Source: Calditrichota bacterium (lineage in GTDB: Bacteria; Calditrichota; Calditrichia; Calditrichales; J004). Taken from it: DNA of 61,624 bases. The notes under the pieces were generated by a model. It ran no database searches, was not told the origin of the DNA, and saw only the letters and a list, made by a program, of their open reading frames with translations. Positions within the stretch are counted from its first letter, which is position 1. Each line of letters begins with the position of its first letter. The translations under genes were made by a program, and so were the position numbers. The stretch lies in contig JAJRVW010000092.1 of NCBI GenBank assembly GCA_024277115.1, positions 1 to 61,624 on the forward strand, written 5' to 3'. This document shows positions 1-8,207 of this stretch, piece by piece.

Positions 1-660
<660 letters not shown>

Positions 661-951
661 TAGTTTCTATTGGTATCTTGTGAAAAAAATAAGTAAACGG
701 AAATATTTCTTTATTTTGGAGAGCGGTATTTTTTCAATCAGGGTTATTTATATTATTTTTTAATAAACGAATTCGTGAAAATAAACTTTTATGGGTTTTA
801 AAAATGAGTGAAAGCAAAACACCACGAACCTCTTTGCAACATCAAAAGAGTTGGAAAAACTTTTTTTTAAGGCTTAGTACTTTTGGGAAGGATTTCGATT
901 TTAAACGTGATAATTCTTTTGCCCAGGAAAGAGAATTTTATAAGGGAAATA
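661..951. other. Intergenic region, no gene recognised
   Basis: About 290 AT-rich bases lie between guaB and the epimerase gene. I see no convincing reading frame, RNA gene or strong hairpin. It presumably carries the promoter of the following gene. An AAGGGA ribosome-binding sequence lies at about 942-947, just before the ATG at 952. Confidence 0.4.
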
Positions 952-1359
952 ATGTTAAAAAAAATTGACCATATAGGCATTGCTGTAAAAGACCTCGATG
1001 AAATCCAACAAACTTTGTCGGATGCTTTTGATTTGAAACCTGAGTTTTCCGAAGAGGTGAAAGACCAGATGGTAAACGTTTTAGGCTATCATGTTGGCGA
1101 ATCAACAATCGAATATTTAGCGCCTTCTTCAAATGAATCGCCGATTGCCAAATTTATCGCCAAAAAAGGAAGCGGCCTGCACCATATTGCCTATCAGGTT
1201 GAGGACTTGCAAAAAACTTTGGACCACTTAAAACAAAAGGGTTTCAGGCTTATTGATGAAAATCCCCGCGAAGGCGCCGACGGGAAGAATATTGCTCTTA
1301 TCCATCCCAAAAGCAGCAACGGCATCTTAATCGAATTATGTGAAGTAAAAAAAGAATAG
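952..1359 (+). CDS. mce: Methylmalonyl-CoA epimerase (VOC superfamily)
   Basis: This 135-residue protein has the two-module vicinal-oxygen-chelate fold typical of methylmalonyl-CoA epimerase, which interconverts the (R) and (S) forms of methylmalonyl-CoA in propionate metabolism. Visible motifs are the N-terminal KIDHIGIAVKDLD with its metal-ligand His, GLHHIAYQVEDL with the second His at mid-protein, and the C-terminal ILIELCEV with the Glu ligand. I chose the ATG at 952 because it starts exactly at the domain and has AAGGGA upstream; a longer in-frame start at 883 would add 23 residues with no family match. A glyoxalase-like relative is the alternative, but the length and motifs fit the epimerase best. 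The mutase partner is not in the window. Confidence 0.88.
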   Translation: MLKKIDHIGIAVKDLDEIQQTLSDAFDLKPEFSEEVKDQMVNVLGYHVGESTIEYLAPSSNESPIAKFIAKKGSGLHHIAYQVEDLQKTLDHLKQKGFRLIDENPREGADGKNIALIHPKSSNGILIELCEVKKE

Positions 1360-1376
1360 CATTTTTGTGCTATTTT
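1355..1376 (+). terminator. Weak hairpin at the epimerase stop codon
   Basis: AATAGCA (1355-1361) and TGCTATT (1368-1374) form a 7-bp stem with a 6-nt loop that includes the stop codon. The T tract after it is short, so this is at best a weak terminator. Confidence 0.35.
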
Positions 1377-1464
1377 CCCGCCCAATCAAAATATAATCCC
1401 TAAAAAATTACTATTTACAGCCGATGATTTTTGAGATATAAAAAATTGAACCGACGGAGAGAAT

Positions 1465-2118
1465 ATGGATATTAAAACATTAAAACTGATAAAAGAAAAA
1501 TTTGGTTATCCGGCCGTTTTTCATGCGCTTAATTATAGCTTTATCAATAAAATTCACTTTTTTAAAGAACTGCAAGGTATGACCGTTACAATGGAAACAC
1601 TTGATCCTAAATACCTTGAAGGAAATGAAAAGTACACGTACAGGTTTCTGACAGAAGATGAGTTGAAAAAGTATTCCCAGGATGAAAAAAATTATATTTC
1701 TCCCGAATTTCTTGAACACGCCTTAGAAAAAGGGGATTATTGTTACGCGGTCCTCGATGGTGATATTTTGGCCAGTTATGGCTGGTATTCATCCAAACCC
1801 ACCGAGATTACCAATGAACTGATCCTGCATTTTGATGAAAGCTGGATTTATATGTACAAGGGCTATACGTCGTTGGATTATCGCGGCCAGCGCTTGCATG
1901 CCATTGGTATGGCGCGCTCTTTAAAAGCGTTTACGGAAAAAGGGTTTAAAGGCATTATCTCATACGTGGAAACAAATAATTACGCTTCTTTGCGGTCATG
2001 TGACCGGATGGGTTATAAAAATTTTGGAAAAGTATGTGTCAAAAAAACTCGAAATGGTTATGTCGTTAACCCAGAAGAAACGTGTGCCCAGTTTGATTTT
2101 ACTGTAAAAACCGCTTAA
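1465..2118 (+). CDS. GNAT-family N-acetyltransferase
   Basis: This 217-residue cytoplasmic protein has a C-terminal GNAT fold. The acetyl-CoA-binding segment YRGQRLHAIGMA at about residues 139-150 matches the R/Q-x-x-G-x-A pattern, preceded by a strand ending in YKGYTS and followed by a long helix and the ETNNYASLRSCDRMGY segment typical of GNAT motif B. The first 70 residues are family-specific and carry no motif I know. The ATG at 1465 has a GGAGAGA ribosome-binding sequence in front. Its substrate cannot be read from the sequence or from its neighbours (epimerase upstream, uvrC downstream), and terminators on both sides suggest it is expressed alone. Confidence 0.8.
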   Translation: MDIKTLKLIKEKFGYPAVFHALNYSFINKIHFFKELQGMTVTMETLDPKYLEGNEKYTYRFLTEDELKKYSQDEKNYISPEFLEHALEKGDYCYAVLDGDILASYGWYSSKPTEITNELILHFDESWIYMYKGYTSLDYRGQRLHAIGMARSLKAFTEKGFKGIISYVETNNYASLRSCDRMGYKNFGKVCVKKTRNGYVVNPEETCAQFDFTVKTA

Positions 2119-2171
2119 ATAAACTATTCTCCTATCCCTGATTTTTGTATTTTCTCCACTAAAAATAATTA

Positions 2172-2209
2172 CTCTCGTTGTCTTTTAACTTATTGGCAAC
2201 GAGGGTTTA
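2172..2209 (+). terminator. Intrinsic terminator after the GNAT gene
   Basis: Arms at 2172-2181 and 2196-2205 form a 10-bp stem (two G-T pairs) around a 14-nt loop, followed by GTTTAT. It lies about 55 bp after the GNAT stop and before uvrC. Confidence 0.6.
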
Positions 2210-2231
2210 TAATGATGTAAAATAGTATTAG

Positions 2232-2253
2232 CTGTCATCTTAACGGATGACAG
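2232..2253 (+). promoter_or_regulatory. Hairpin in the uvrC leader
   Basis: CTGTCATC (2232-2239) and GATGACAG (2246-2253) form a perfect 8-bp stem with a 6-nt loop. It ends 19 nt before the uvrC ATG at 2273 and is followed by a pyrimidine-rich stretch rather than a Shine-Dalgarno sequence. It could be a second terminator for the upstream gene or a leader structure affecting uvrC. No function is proven. Confidence 0.4.
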
Positions 2254-2272
2254 GTTATGCGCCTTTCTTTAT

Positions 2273-4105
2273 ATGGAACTATCAGAAAAATTAAAAAACC
2301 TGCCGTTAAAACCGGGCTGCTATCTTTTTAAAGACAAAGAAGGTACGGTTATATATGTGGGCAAAGCGATTTTGCTTAGGAACAGGGTACGTTCTTATTT
2401 CCAAAAATCACGCCCACATGATGCACGGTTGCAGCTTTTAGTTAAAAAGATTGTTGATGTCGAGGTCATCGTTGTTGATTCTGAAATAGAAGCGCTTATC
2501 CTTGAAAACAATCTGATAAAAGACCGCAAACCCCGTTTTAATGTTGATCTAAAAGATGATAAGTCCTATCCGTTTATTCGGATTACCAAAGAAGATTTCC
2601 CACAGGTCTTTGTTACCCGTAAAATAATCCGGGATGGATCATCCTATTTTGGCCCCTATACAGATGTTAAAAATCTCCGTTCTACCTTAAAAACTTTGCA
2701 AAATATTTTTCCTGTCCGCTCTTGTAAATACGATCTTTCGCCACAGGTTTTAAAGCGCGGTAGTGTAAAATTGTGTCTCGATTATTACATCAATAAATGC
2801 AAGGGGCCATGCCAGTTAAAATTTTCTAAAGAAGAATATGGCAATGTTATTGGCAAAGTACGCCGCTTTTTAAAAGGGAAAACTGATGAGCTGGTTAAAG
2901 AAATTAAAAATGAGATGGAATCCCTCTCTGATAATCTTGAATTTGAAGAAGCAGCCCGCACGCGTGATAAATTACTTGCTCTGGAAACATATCGAAATAA
3001 CCAAAAAATGGTGCAAAGCGATTACAGGGACAGGGATGTAATCGTCGTAAAAAAAGAAGATAATGATGCCTGTGCCGTATTGGTAAAAATTCGTGACGGT
3101 AAAATTTTAGGCCGTATCCATAAATATTTAAAAAATACCGAATGGTTTGATGAAGCGACACTTTTAAACAGCTTTATCAATGATTATTACATTTCTACTG
3201 AAGATTTGCCACAGGATATTTTAGTCCTGCACGAAATAGAAAGCCAAAAAACTATCGAAGATTTTTTAAGTGAAAGTGGCCATCGCAAGGTAAGTTTTAT
3301 TTTCCCTCAGATTGGTGAAAAGAAAAAGCTGATCGACCTGTGCTTAAAAAATGCCGCTTATCTTTTGCAGGAACTCAAGTTGCAGAAGCTAAAAGCCAAG
3401 GATTATGTCCCGCATTCTGTTAAGGCCTTACAGCGCGATTTACGCTTGGAAAAGGCGCCACGCAGAATAGAATGTTTTGACATTTCTAATATTCAGGGAA
3501 CCGACCCGGTCGCCTCGATGGTTTGTTTTGTAGATGGCAAGCCCAAAAAATCGGAGTACCGGAAATTTAATATCCGCATTAAAAGTACGCCTGATGATTT
3601 TGCCATGATGCGCGAAGCCGTTGAAAGGCGTTACAGTCGCTTGAAGCGAGAAGAGAAAGATTTCCCCGATTTGATAATTCTAGATGGTGGGAAAGGCCAG
3701 CTATCAAGCGCTTATGCCATTTTGAAAAAACTTAGTATTGAAAACCAACCGATTATTGGTTTGGCCAAACGGCTGGAAGAGGTGTTTTTTCCAGGAGTAA
3801 GCGATGCCCAAATGCTGCCGCGTACTTCATCGAGCTTAAAGCTAATCCAGCAATTACGGGACGAAGCACACCGCTTTGCCATTACGGCCCACCGAAAACG
3901 CAGAAAAAAAAGAACTTTAACATCCGAGCTGGATAAGATTGATGGCATTGGTGAAAACCGAAGGAATTTTTTATTGAATACGTTTGGATCGGTAAAAAAA
4001 ATAAAAGAAGCATCGTTAGAAATGCTGGTAAGCAGGGGCAAGCTGCCACAGAAAACAGCACAGAATGTTTTTGAATTTTTTAAGAAAAACACGCATCTGT
4101 CCTAA
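2273..4105 (+). CDS. uvrC: Excinuclease ABC subunit C
   Basis: UvrC makes both incisions around bulky DNA lesions in nucleotide excision repair, acting with UvrA and UvrB. The 610-residue length is normal. In order: the GIY-YIG 3' nuclease (residues 10-95, with PGCYLFKD and VIYVGKA), a four-cysteine cluster at about 152-180 (CKYD...LCLDYY...CKGPC, the proposed Fe-S ligands), the UVR domain that contacts UvrB near residue 205-235 (NLEFEEAARTRDKLLALE), the RNase H-like 5' nuclease (ECFDISNIQG, then ILDGGKGQL), and C-terminal helix-hairpin-helix repeats (ELDKIDGIGENRRNFLLNTFG). All catalytic motifs are intact. The ATG at 2273 lacks a clear Shine-Dalgarno sequence but begins exactly at the conserved N-terminus. 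Confidence 0.97.
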   Translation: MELSEKLKNLPLKPGCYLFKDKEGTVIYVGKAILLRNRVRSYFQKSRPHDARLQLLVKKIVDVEVIVVDSEIEALILENNLIKDRKPRFNVDLKDDKSYPFIRITKEDFPQVFVTRKIIRDGSSYFGPYTDVKNLRSTLKTLQNIFPVRSCKYDLSPQVLKRGSVKLCLDYYINKCKGPCQLKFSKEEYGNVIGKVRRFLKGKTDELVKEIKNEMESLSDNLEFEEAARTRDKLLALETYRNNQKMVQSDYRDRDVIVVKKEDNDACAVLVKIRDGKILGRIHKYLKNTEWFDEATLLNSFINDYYISTEDLPQDILVLHEIESQKTIEDFLSESGHRKVSFIFPQIGEKKKLIDLCLKNAAYLLQELKLQKLKAKDYVPHSVKALQRDLRLEKAPRRIECFDISNIQGTDPVASMVCFVDGKPKKSEYRKFNIRIKSTPDDFAMMREAVERRYSRLKREEKDFPDLIILDGGKGQLSSAYAILKKLSIENQPIIGLAKRLEEVFFPGVSDAQMLPRTSSSLKLIQQLRDEAHRFAITAHRKRRKKRTLTSELDKIDGIGENRRNFLLNTFGSVKKIKEASLEMLVSRGKLPQKTAQNVFEFFKKNTHLS

Positions 4106-4127
4106 ATGAAAAAAATGGTTAACGGTC

Positions 4128-4195
4128 AAGGTACGCAAAGGCTACGAATTCACGAACGATTGTCCTTCTTTTGTGCTTTTGTAGCTTCGTGAAAA
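4128..4195. repeat. Interleaved inverted repeats after uvrC
   Basis: GCTAC (4141-4145) pairs with GTAGC (4181-4185), and TTCACGAA (4149-4156) with TTCGTGAA (4186-4193). The arms interleave (1-2-1'-2'), so the two stems can form together only as a pseudoknot. The wording resembles the short GAATTCACGAA-type intergenic repeats found in many environmental bacterial genomes, and a short GAATTCGTGAA also occurs near 768-778. The rest of 4106-4339 holds no gene I can support. Confidence 0.35.
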
Positions 4196-4339
4196 TGTAT
4201 ATTTTAGTTAAAAAACTTAATCACATTTTTATGAGTAATGGGGATTTAAATAATATTCTAATTATTTTTACCATAACCCCAATAACTATAAAAATAAATA
4301 CTTTGCAACGGTATGTTTAGGACAATTTTGAAATAAAAA

Positions 4340-4864
4340 ATGAAAAAACAAGTAAAACTAAAATCTTTTAGTGAGATAGCGAAGTACCCGATTTTTTGTG
4401 ACCGGCTCTTGATCGAACATCAAATTAGCCTGATGCATAATAATGTCGAGAAGGCCCTGCTTCAATTTGAACAGCTTTATGAAATCCGCACTACACATCT
4501 TAAAATAATGGAAGAAAAGCTATTGCCCCTTTATGAAACTGTATTAGACGAATTTCCAAAAGGCGGCAAGCCCCTGTATTTTATCCGGGAAAAAAAGTTA
4601 ATTTTAAAGGATCTAAATAGGTTTATACGGTTGCAAGGCAGGATGTTGTTAAATCCGGATTCGGTAAAAATAGATTTGGTAGAATTGTTTGAAGAATATG
4701 CATGGTTTAAGGATTTACTGGACCATCATGACGCGCGGGAAAAAGTTTTTTTATTTCCGGTTTTGGATAGGAATTTAGATGAAAAAAACAAGACTATTTT
4801 ATTGGATGAATTAGGAAATATGTATTGGAAACTTCCCGTAAATGAGGTTAGTTTTGAAATTTAA
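4340..4864 (+). CDS. Hemerythrin-like (HHE) helical protein
   Basis: This 174-residue, mostly helical protein has the spacing of the hemerythrin HHE cation-binding family, which carries a di-iron site in a four-helix bundle. Candidate ligands are His27 (LLIEHQ), the HLKIMEEKLLPLYE segment at about residues 53-66, and LLDHHDAREKVFLFPVL at about 128-144, close to the usual HxxxExxxLFP pattern. No signal peptide or membrane span is present. Its stop lies 23 nt inside the next gene, so the two are probably translationally coupled. It could sense or bind oxygen or nitric oxide, or be a structural relative that lost iron; the sequence does not decide this. Confidence 0.6.
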   Translation: MKKQVKLKSFSEIAKYPIFCDRLLIEHQISLMHNNVEKALLQFEQLYEIRTTHLKIMEEKLLPLYETVLDEFPKGGKPLYFIREKKLILKDLNRFIRLQGRMLLNPDSVKIDLVELFEEYAWFKDLLDHHDAREKVFLFPVLDRNLDEKNKTILLDELGNMYWKLPVNEVSFEI

Positions 4865-5213
4865 CCCAATCTCTCACACAAAAAAATGTCAAGCTTTTTT
4901 AAAGCGAATTGATGTTATTCAGGCAAAAATGCTCAACTTAATATTAGATGATTTAATAATTGAATTTGAGCAGTTTTATTTGGAATTAACAAATTATTTT
5001 GGTGGATTATCCAGGGTGCTTAAAACTCATAAAAAAGGCGATGATTTTTACCTGATAAAAAAACAGGTTGACTTAACCCTACGACAAATAAAAACCCTGC
5101 AAGATGAAAATAAAAGGCTGATCCAGTTCAGCGAAAAGGAGATAATCGGCTATTTTGAAAATCAATTGGTTTTGAAAAAAATCCTGCGCCGGCAAGTTTC
5201 GGATTTAAAATGA
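4842..5213 (+). CDS. Hypothetical helical protein overlapping the hemerythrin-like gene
   Basis: I do not recognise this 123-residue protein. It is predicted to be almost wholly alpha-helical, rich in Leu, Ile, Lys and Glu, with no signal peptide, cysteine pair or obvious metal motif. Its start at 4842 (ATG) overlaps the previous gene by 23 nt in another frame; a TTG at 4854 is an alternative. The helical pattern (EFEQFYLELTNYFGGL, then LRQIKTLQDENKRLI) resembles a four-helix bundle lacking iron ligands. The tight overlap suggests that it works with the hemerythrin-like protein, perhaps as a partner subunit. That is inference from position only. Confidence 0.6.
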   Translation: MRLVLKFNPISHTKKCQAFLKRIDVIQAKMLNLILDDLIIEFEQFYLELTNYFGGLSRVLKTHKKGDDFYLIKKQVDLTLRQIKTLQDENKRLIQFSEKEIIGYFENQLVLKKILRRQVSDLK

Positions 5214-5313
5214 GCAAAAGTGTTTGATTCCTGATAGAAAAATGGCAAAAAGATAAAGAAGGGTTTTACGGCACCGATTAATAAATCTCAACCTTTAAAC
5301 TCATGGACGAGTA

Positions 5314-5829
5314 ATGGATATTCAAGGCAACAGTTCCGACTTCACACAAATTTCCCCATATAATATTTCCCAGCCTGCAAAGACAGAGAACAACCTCAAA
5401 GAATTATCTCCTGAAGAAAAAGATAAAATTTCCAAACTCAAAGAACGTGACCAGGAAGTAAGACGACATGAACAAGCGCATTTAAGCGCGGGGGGCGGCC
5501 TTACAAAAGGCGGGGCGCGGTATGAGTATGAAACCGGTCCGAATGGCAGGCAATATGCGGTTGAGGGTTCTGTGGATATTGATACAACTAAAGACCCGGC
5601 CGGCCCGGAAGCAACAATCACCAAAGCAAAAAAAATACAGGCCTCCGCACTCGCCCCGGACGATCCTTCCGGTCAGGACAGATCGGTTGCAGCAAAGGCA
5701 CGGAGGATGGAGCAAGAGGCGCAAAGGGAAATCCAAAAAGCGCAACAGGAAGAAACCAAGCTTTATAATAATTCCGGCCGTCAGGATAATTTACTTGGGC
5801 TGCAATCTACCATTTCACTTTTTGCCTGA
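5314..5829 (+). CDS. SprA-related putative metalloprotease
   Basis: This 171-residue protein matches the SprA-related family (PF12118 type, also called putative metalloprotease CJM1_0395 family). The diagnostic core starts at about residue 45 with EVRRHEQAHLSAGG, containing the HEQAH zinc-binding HExxH pattern, and continues through GGARYEYETGPNGRQYAVEG, DPxGPEATI and ASALAPDDPSGQDRSVAAKA. The N-terminal 30 residues are low in complexity and polar, and the C-terminal tail is rich in Gln and Glu. No signal peptide is evident. Its physiological role is not established in the family as far as I know. It is followed by a strong bidirectional terminator shared with the converging gene. Confidence 0.82.
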   Translation: MDIQGNSSDFTQISPYNISQPAKTENNLKELSPEEKDKISKLKERDQEVRRHEQAHLSAGGGLTKGGARYEYETGPNGRQYAVEGSVDIDTTKDPAGPEATITKAKKIQASALAPDDPSGQDRSVAAKARRMEQEAQREIQKAQQEETKLYNNSGRQDNLLGLQSTISLFA

Positions 5830-5870
5830 TAAGTTTTAAAGAAAAACTTACATTCATCTTCACCCAAATA

Positions 5871-5910
5871 AAAAACCCGGTATATACAGATTTGTTTATA
5901 CCGGGTTTTT
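5871..5910. terminator. Bidirectional intrinsic terminator
   Basis: A perfect 14-bp inverted repeat (5871-5884 with 5897-5910) encloses a 12-nt loop, with an A run at one end and a T run at the other. It lies between converging genes ending at 5829 and 5944, so it can end transcription from both sides. Confidence 0.9.
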
Positions 5911-5943
5911 AGTTTTATAAAAATCAATTCAATTCGTATAATT

Positions 5944-7977
5944 TTATTTTAGCAAGATGAGTTTCCGGGAACTGTTAAAAAGTTCGGTAGACAAGGTGTA
6001 GAGATAAATTCCCGATGGTAGCAAATTGCCTGAAGAACTGCGTCCATCCCATTTAAACGGATGATAGCCTGCCTCCACGGTACCGCTAAAGATCGTTGCC
6101 ACCTTTTGCCCCCGTAAATTATAAACGCTCAAATCGGCTTGGATTGTTTTTCCATCCAGGGCGGGAATCTCAAAACTGATTGTCGTGGCCGGGTTGAAAG
6201 GGTTTGGAATATTTTGATTGAGCGCAAAACGTGTCGGAAACGTTCCATTGTTTGTTCCCGGCTCGGAAAGTACTGAGATTGGGGTGGCAGAAACAGTTGG
6301 GTATTCATGAAGTTTTCCGTCAAGGTCAATACTTGTAAGTTGATAAAAATAGGTTTCCCCATTAAAAACAGACTTATCGACATAAGTGTAGGTGTTTCTT
6401 TGTGCCGAGTTCCCTGCGCCAATTAATGCAGGGTTATCAAGGAAGGAGGTAAGCTCTTCAAAATTAGTTTCACCTTCGAGGTGGCGAAGCAGGGTAAAGC
6501 CTTTATTATCCGTTTCTGATTCGGTGACCCAGTTTAAAATCACTTCACTATCACCATTTTTTGCAGTAAAAGAAGTTAATTCGACTGGAAGTGGATTATC
6601 ACCTGTAAGGGAAGCCAAAGCCCAATGTGTATTGCCTAAAGCGACGTTTTGTGCGGTAATTTGATTATTGGCCGCATCACGGACAATATCGGCATGTTGT
6701 GTCCAATTATGGTCATAGTCTGTTCGGTAGGCCAGCTCCAGTGTATTTTCGTCTAAGATTACATCAGTGGCAGGATTGTAGGTAAATGTGATACTTGCCG
6801 TGCTATTATTGCGCCGAGTATCATAAAAAATTTCCCAATAACGGATGGTCGAAACATTGTTTAATGGAGCGCTAACCGGACTTTCAACAATCCCATCGGT
6901 AATTTCGACTACATAAACTAACGCTTCGGTAGCGGGCGTTGCACCTCCATCGGAAACATAGCCCATCGCGCTGTAATTAATTGATACATCGGTATTGGCA
7001 AAAGCGAGGTCACTATTTAGATCGACCGCACTTACGTTTGTCGAATCCCAATCTATACTGGTTGGATAATTACTGGCCGAGTTTTCTACTTTTATCACTT
7101 TATGTGTCAACCAAAAAATGGCTGCCTGGTCCTGCTGAAGGGTGACACTTTGATATTGAAAACCAATTTCACCTTGTGAGCCAATTACTGAAGCTGTGGC
7201 GCTTGGCAGGTCATAATCAGCTACGCCGTTTGTGAGCCTGTCATAAATACTGGGGGCGGCTGCAAAAGACTGGATACGATAGTTTGCTAGGGGAAATGCG
7301 CTCTGAAAATATGTTGGGACGGTGGCGTGATAACTAATGGCGTAATCGTCAGATGTCCCGTCAATATTATCATCATCCCAAAAAACAGGGCCAAGGTTAT
7401 CATGGTTGCTGTAATAAGTTGTTGTAGATGTTGCGGAGTGTAGCCGCAAGTTACGAAAGGCTTTAATGGTTAAGGGGTTTGCATTTGTGTTTGTAAAATT
7501 AAATGCAGCATGCCAGTCCACATAATTATTGCCAAGAGATGGACTTGGGTCAACCAATCTGTAGCCAATTCCGCCAATCAGGTCAATCCCTGCGGCGTGA
7601 TATTCCACAACGGTATGCCACACATTGGGCGATGTGCCGGCATCGTAGCTCCAGTCTTCAAAACGGTTTGGGATAAAAAAGCCACTGGCCGTTGGTTCTG
7701 CGGGCATGCCGTCCCAAATGGATGTATTGGCCAAACTTATTTCAATTGGGGTACTTCCATTTAATACAACAAAAGCCGAGTGATAATCCAGCCAGGTAAG
7801 CGGCGATCCACCTGTTGTGCCGGTAATCCAGCTTGAGATTATTCCATAGTCATCGGTTGTTAAAGTGCTGCCAACCGGCCCTGCCGTGGACAGGGTGGTT
7901 TGTGCATACGAAAATTGTAAAAGACAACATAACAGGATTGATATTTTTATAAGTGGTTTTGTCACAGAATGCATCAT
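5944..7977 (-). CDS. Secreted protein with C-terminal sorting (FlgD-like / T9SS type A) domain
   Basis: This 677-residue exported protein starts with a signal peptide (charged start, hydrophobic core ISILLCCLLQF, likely cleavage after SYA). Residues 30-460 form an all-beta region rich in Asn, Thr, Asp and aromatic residues with no catalytic motif that I recognise. From about 470 there is a fibronectin-like segment (LPVELTSFTAKNGDSEVILN, a common lead-in to sorting domains), then NPFNPATTISFEIP and a FlgD-like Ig module ending in SGIYLYTLSTE and KLILLK. This C-terminal module is typical of FCB proteins anchored or secreted by type IX-like systems. It is expressed alone between a terminator and a divergent gene. 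Its function is probably surface or extracellular and is otherwise unknown. Confidence 0.85.
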   Translation of the reverse strand: MMHSVTKPLIKISILLCCLLQFSYAQTTLSTAGPVGSTLTTDDYGIISSWITGTTGGSPLTWLDYHSAFVVLNGSTPIEISLANTSIWDGMPAEPTASGFFIPNRFEDWSYDAGTSPNVWHTVVEYHAAGIDLIGGIGYRLVDPSPSLGNNYVDWHAAFNFTNTNANPLTIKAFRNLRLHSATSTTTYYSNHDNLGPVFWDDDNIDGTSDDYAISYHATVPTYFQSAFPLANYRIQSFAAAPSIYDRLTNGVADYDLPSATASVIGSQGEIGFQYQSVTLQQDQAAIFWLTHKVIKVENSASNYPTSIDWDSTNVSAVDLNSDLAFANTDVSINYSAMGYVSDGGATPATEALVYVVEITDGIVESPVSAPLNNVSTIRYWEIFYDTRRNNSTASITFTYNPATDVILDENTLELAYRTDYDHNWTQHADIVRDAANNQITAQNVALGNTHWALASLTGDNPLPVELTSFTAKNGDSEVILNWVTESETDNKGFTLLRHLEGETNFEELTSFLDNPALIGAGNSAQRNTYTYVDKSVFNGETYFYQLTSIDLDGKLHEYPTVSATPISVLSEPGTNNGTFPTRFALNQNIPNPFNPATTISFEIPALDGKTIQADLSVYNLRGQKVATIFSGTVEAGYHPFKWDGRSSSGNLLPSGIYLYTLSTELFNSSRKLILLK

Positions 7978-8207
7978 ATTTATCCTTTATTCTTGTAAGG
8001 TTGTAAAATTTAATTAAGATATGAAAGTCTAAATATCGTCTTAAAAGGTTAATCTTTAAGCATTTGAAAAGGAGTGAACATTTTTAGAGGCTGTTTTAAA
8101 GATATAGCATCAAAATGTTTAAATTTTGAAATTGTAATTATCGGAAATAAGGAATAACTTTCCGGCTCTAACTTCTCTAATCATAAATTTGGCATTTTAT
8201 AAATTTG

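Noticed and set aside
5522-5839. Second reading frame of 105 residues inside the SprA-related gene
   Set aside because: It is Arg/Pro-rich out-of-frame translation of a clearly conserved gene with no own start signal.
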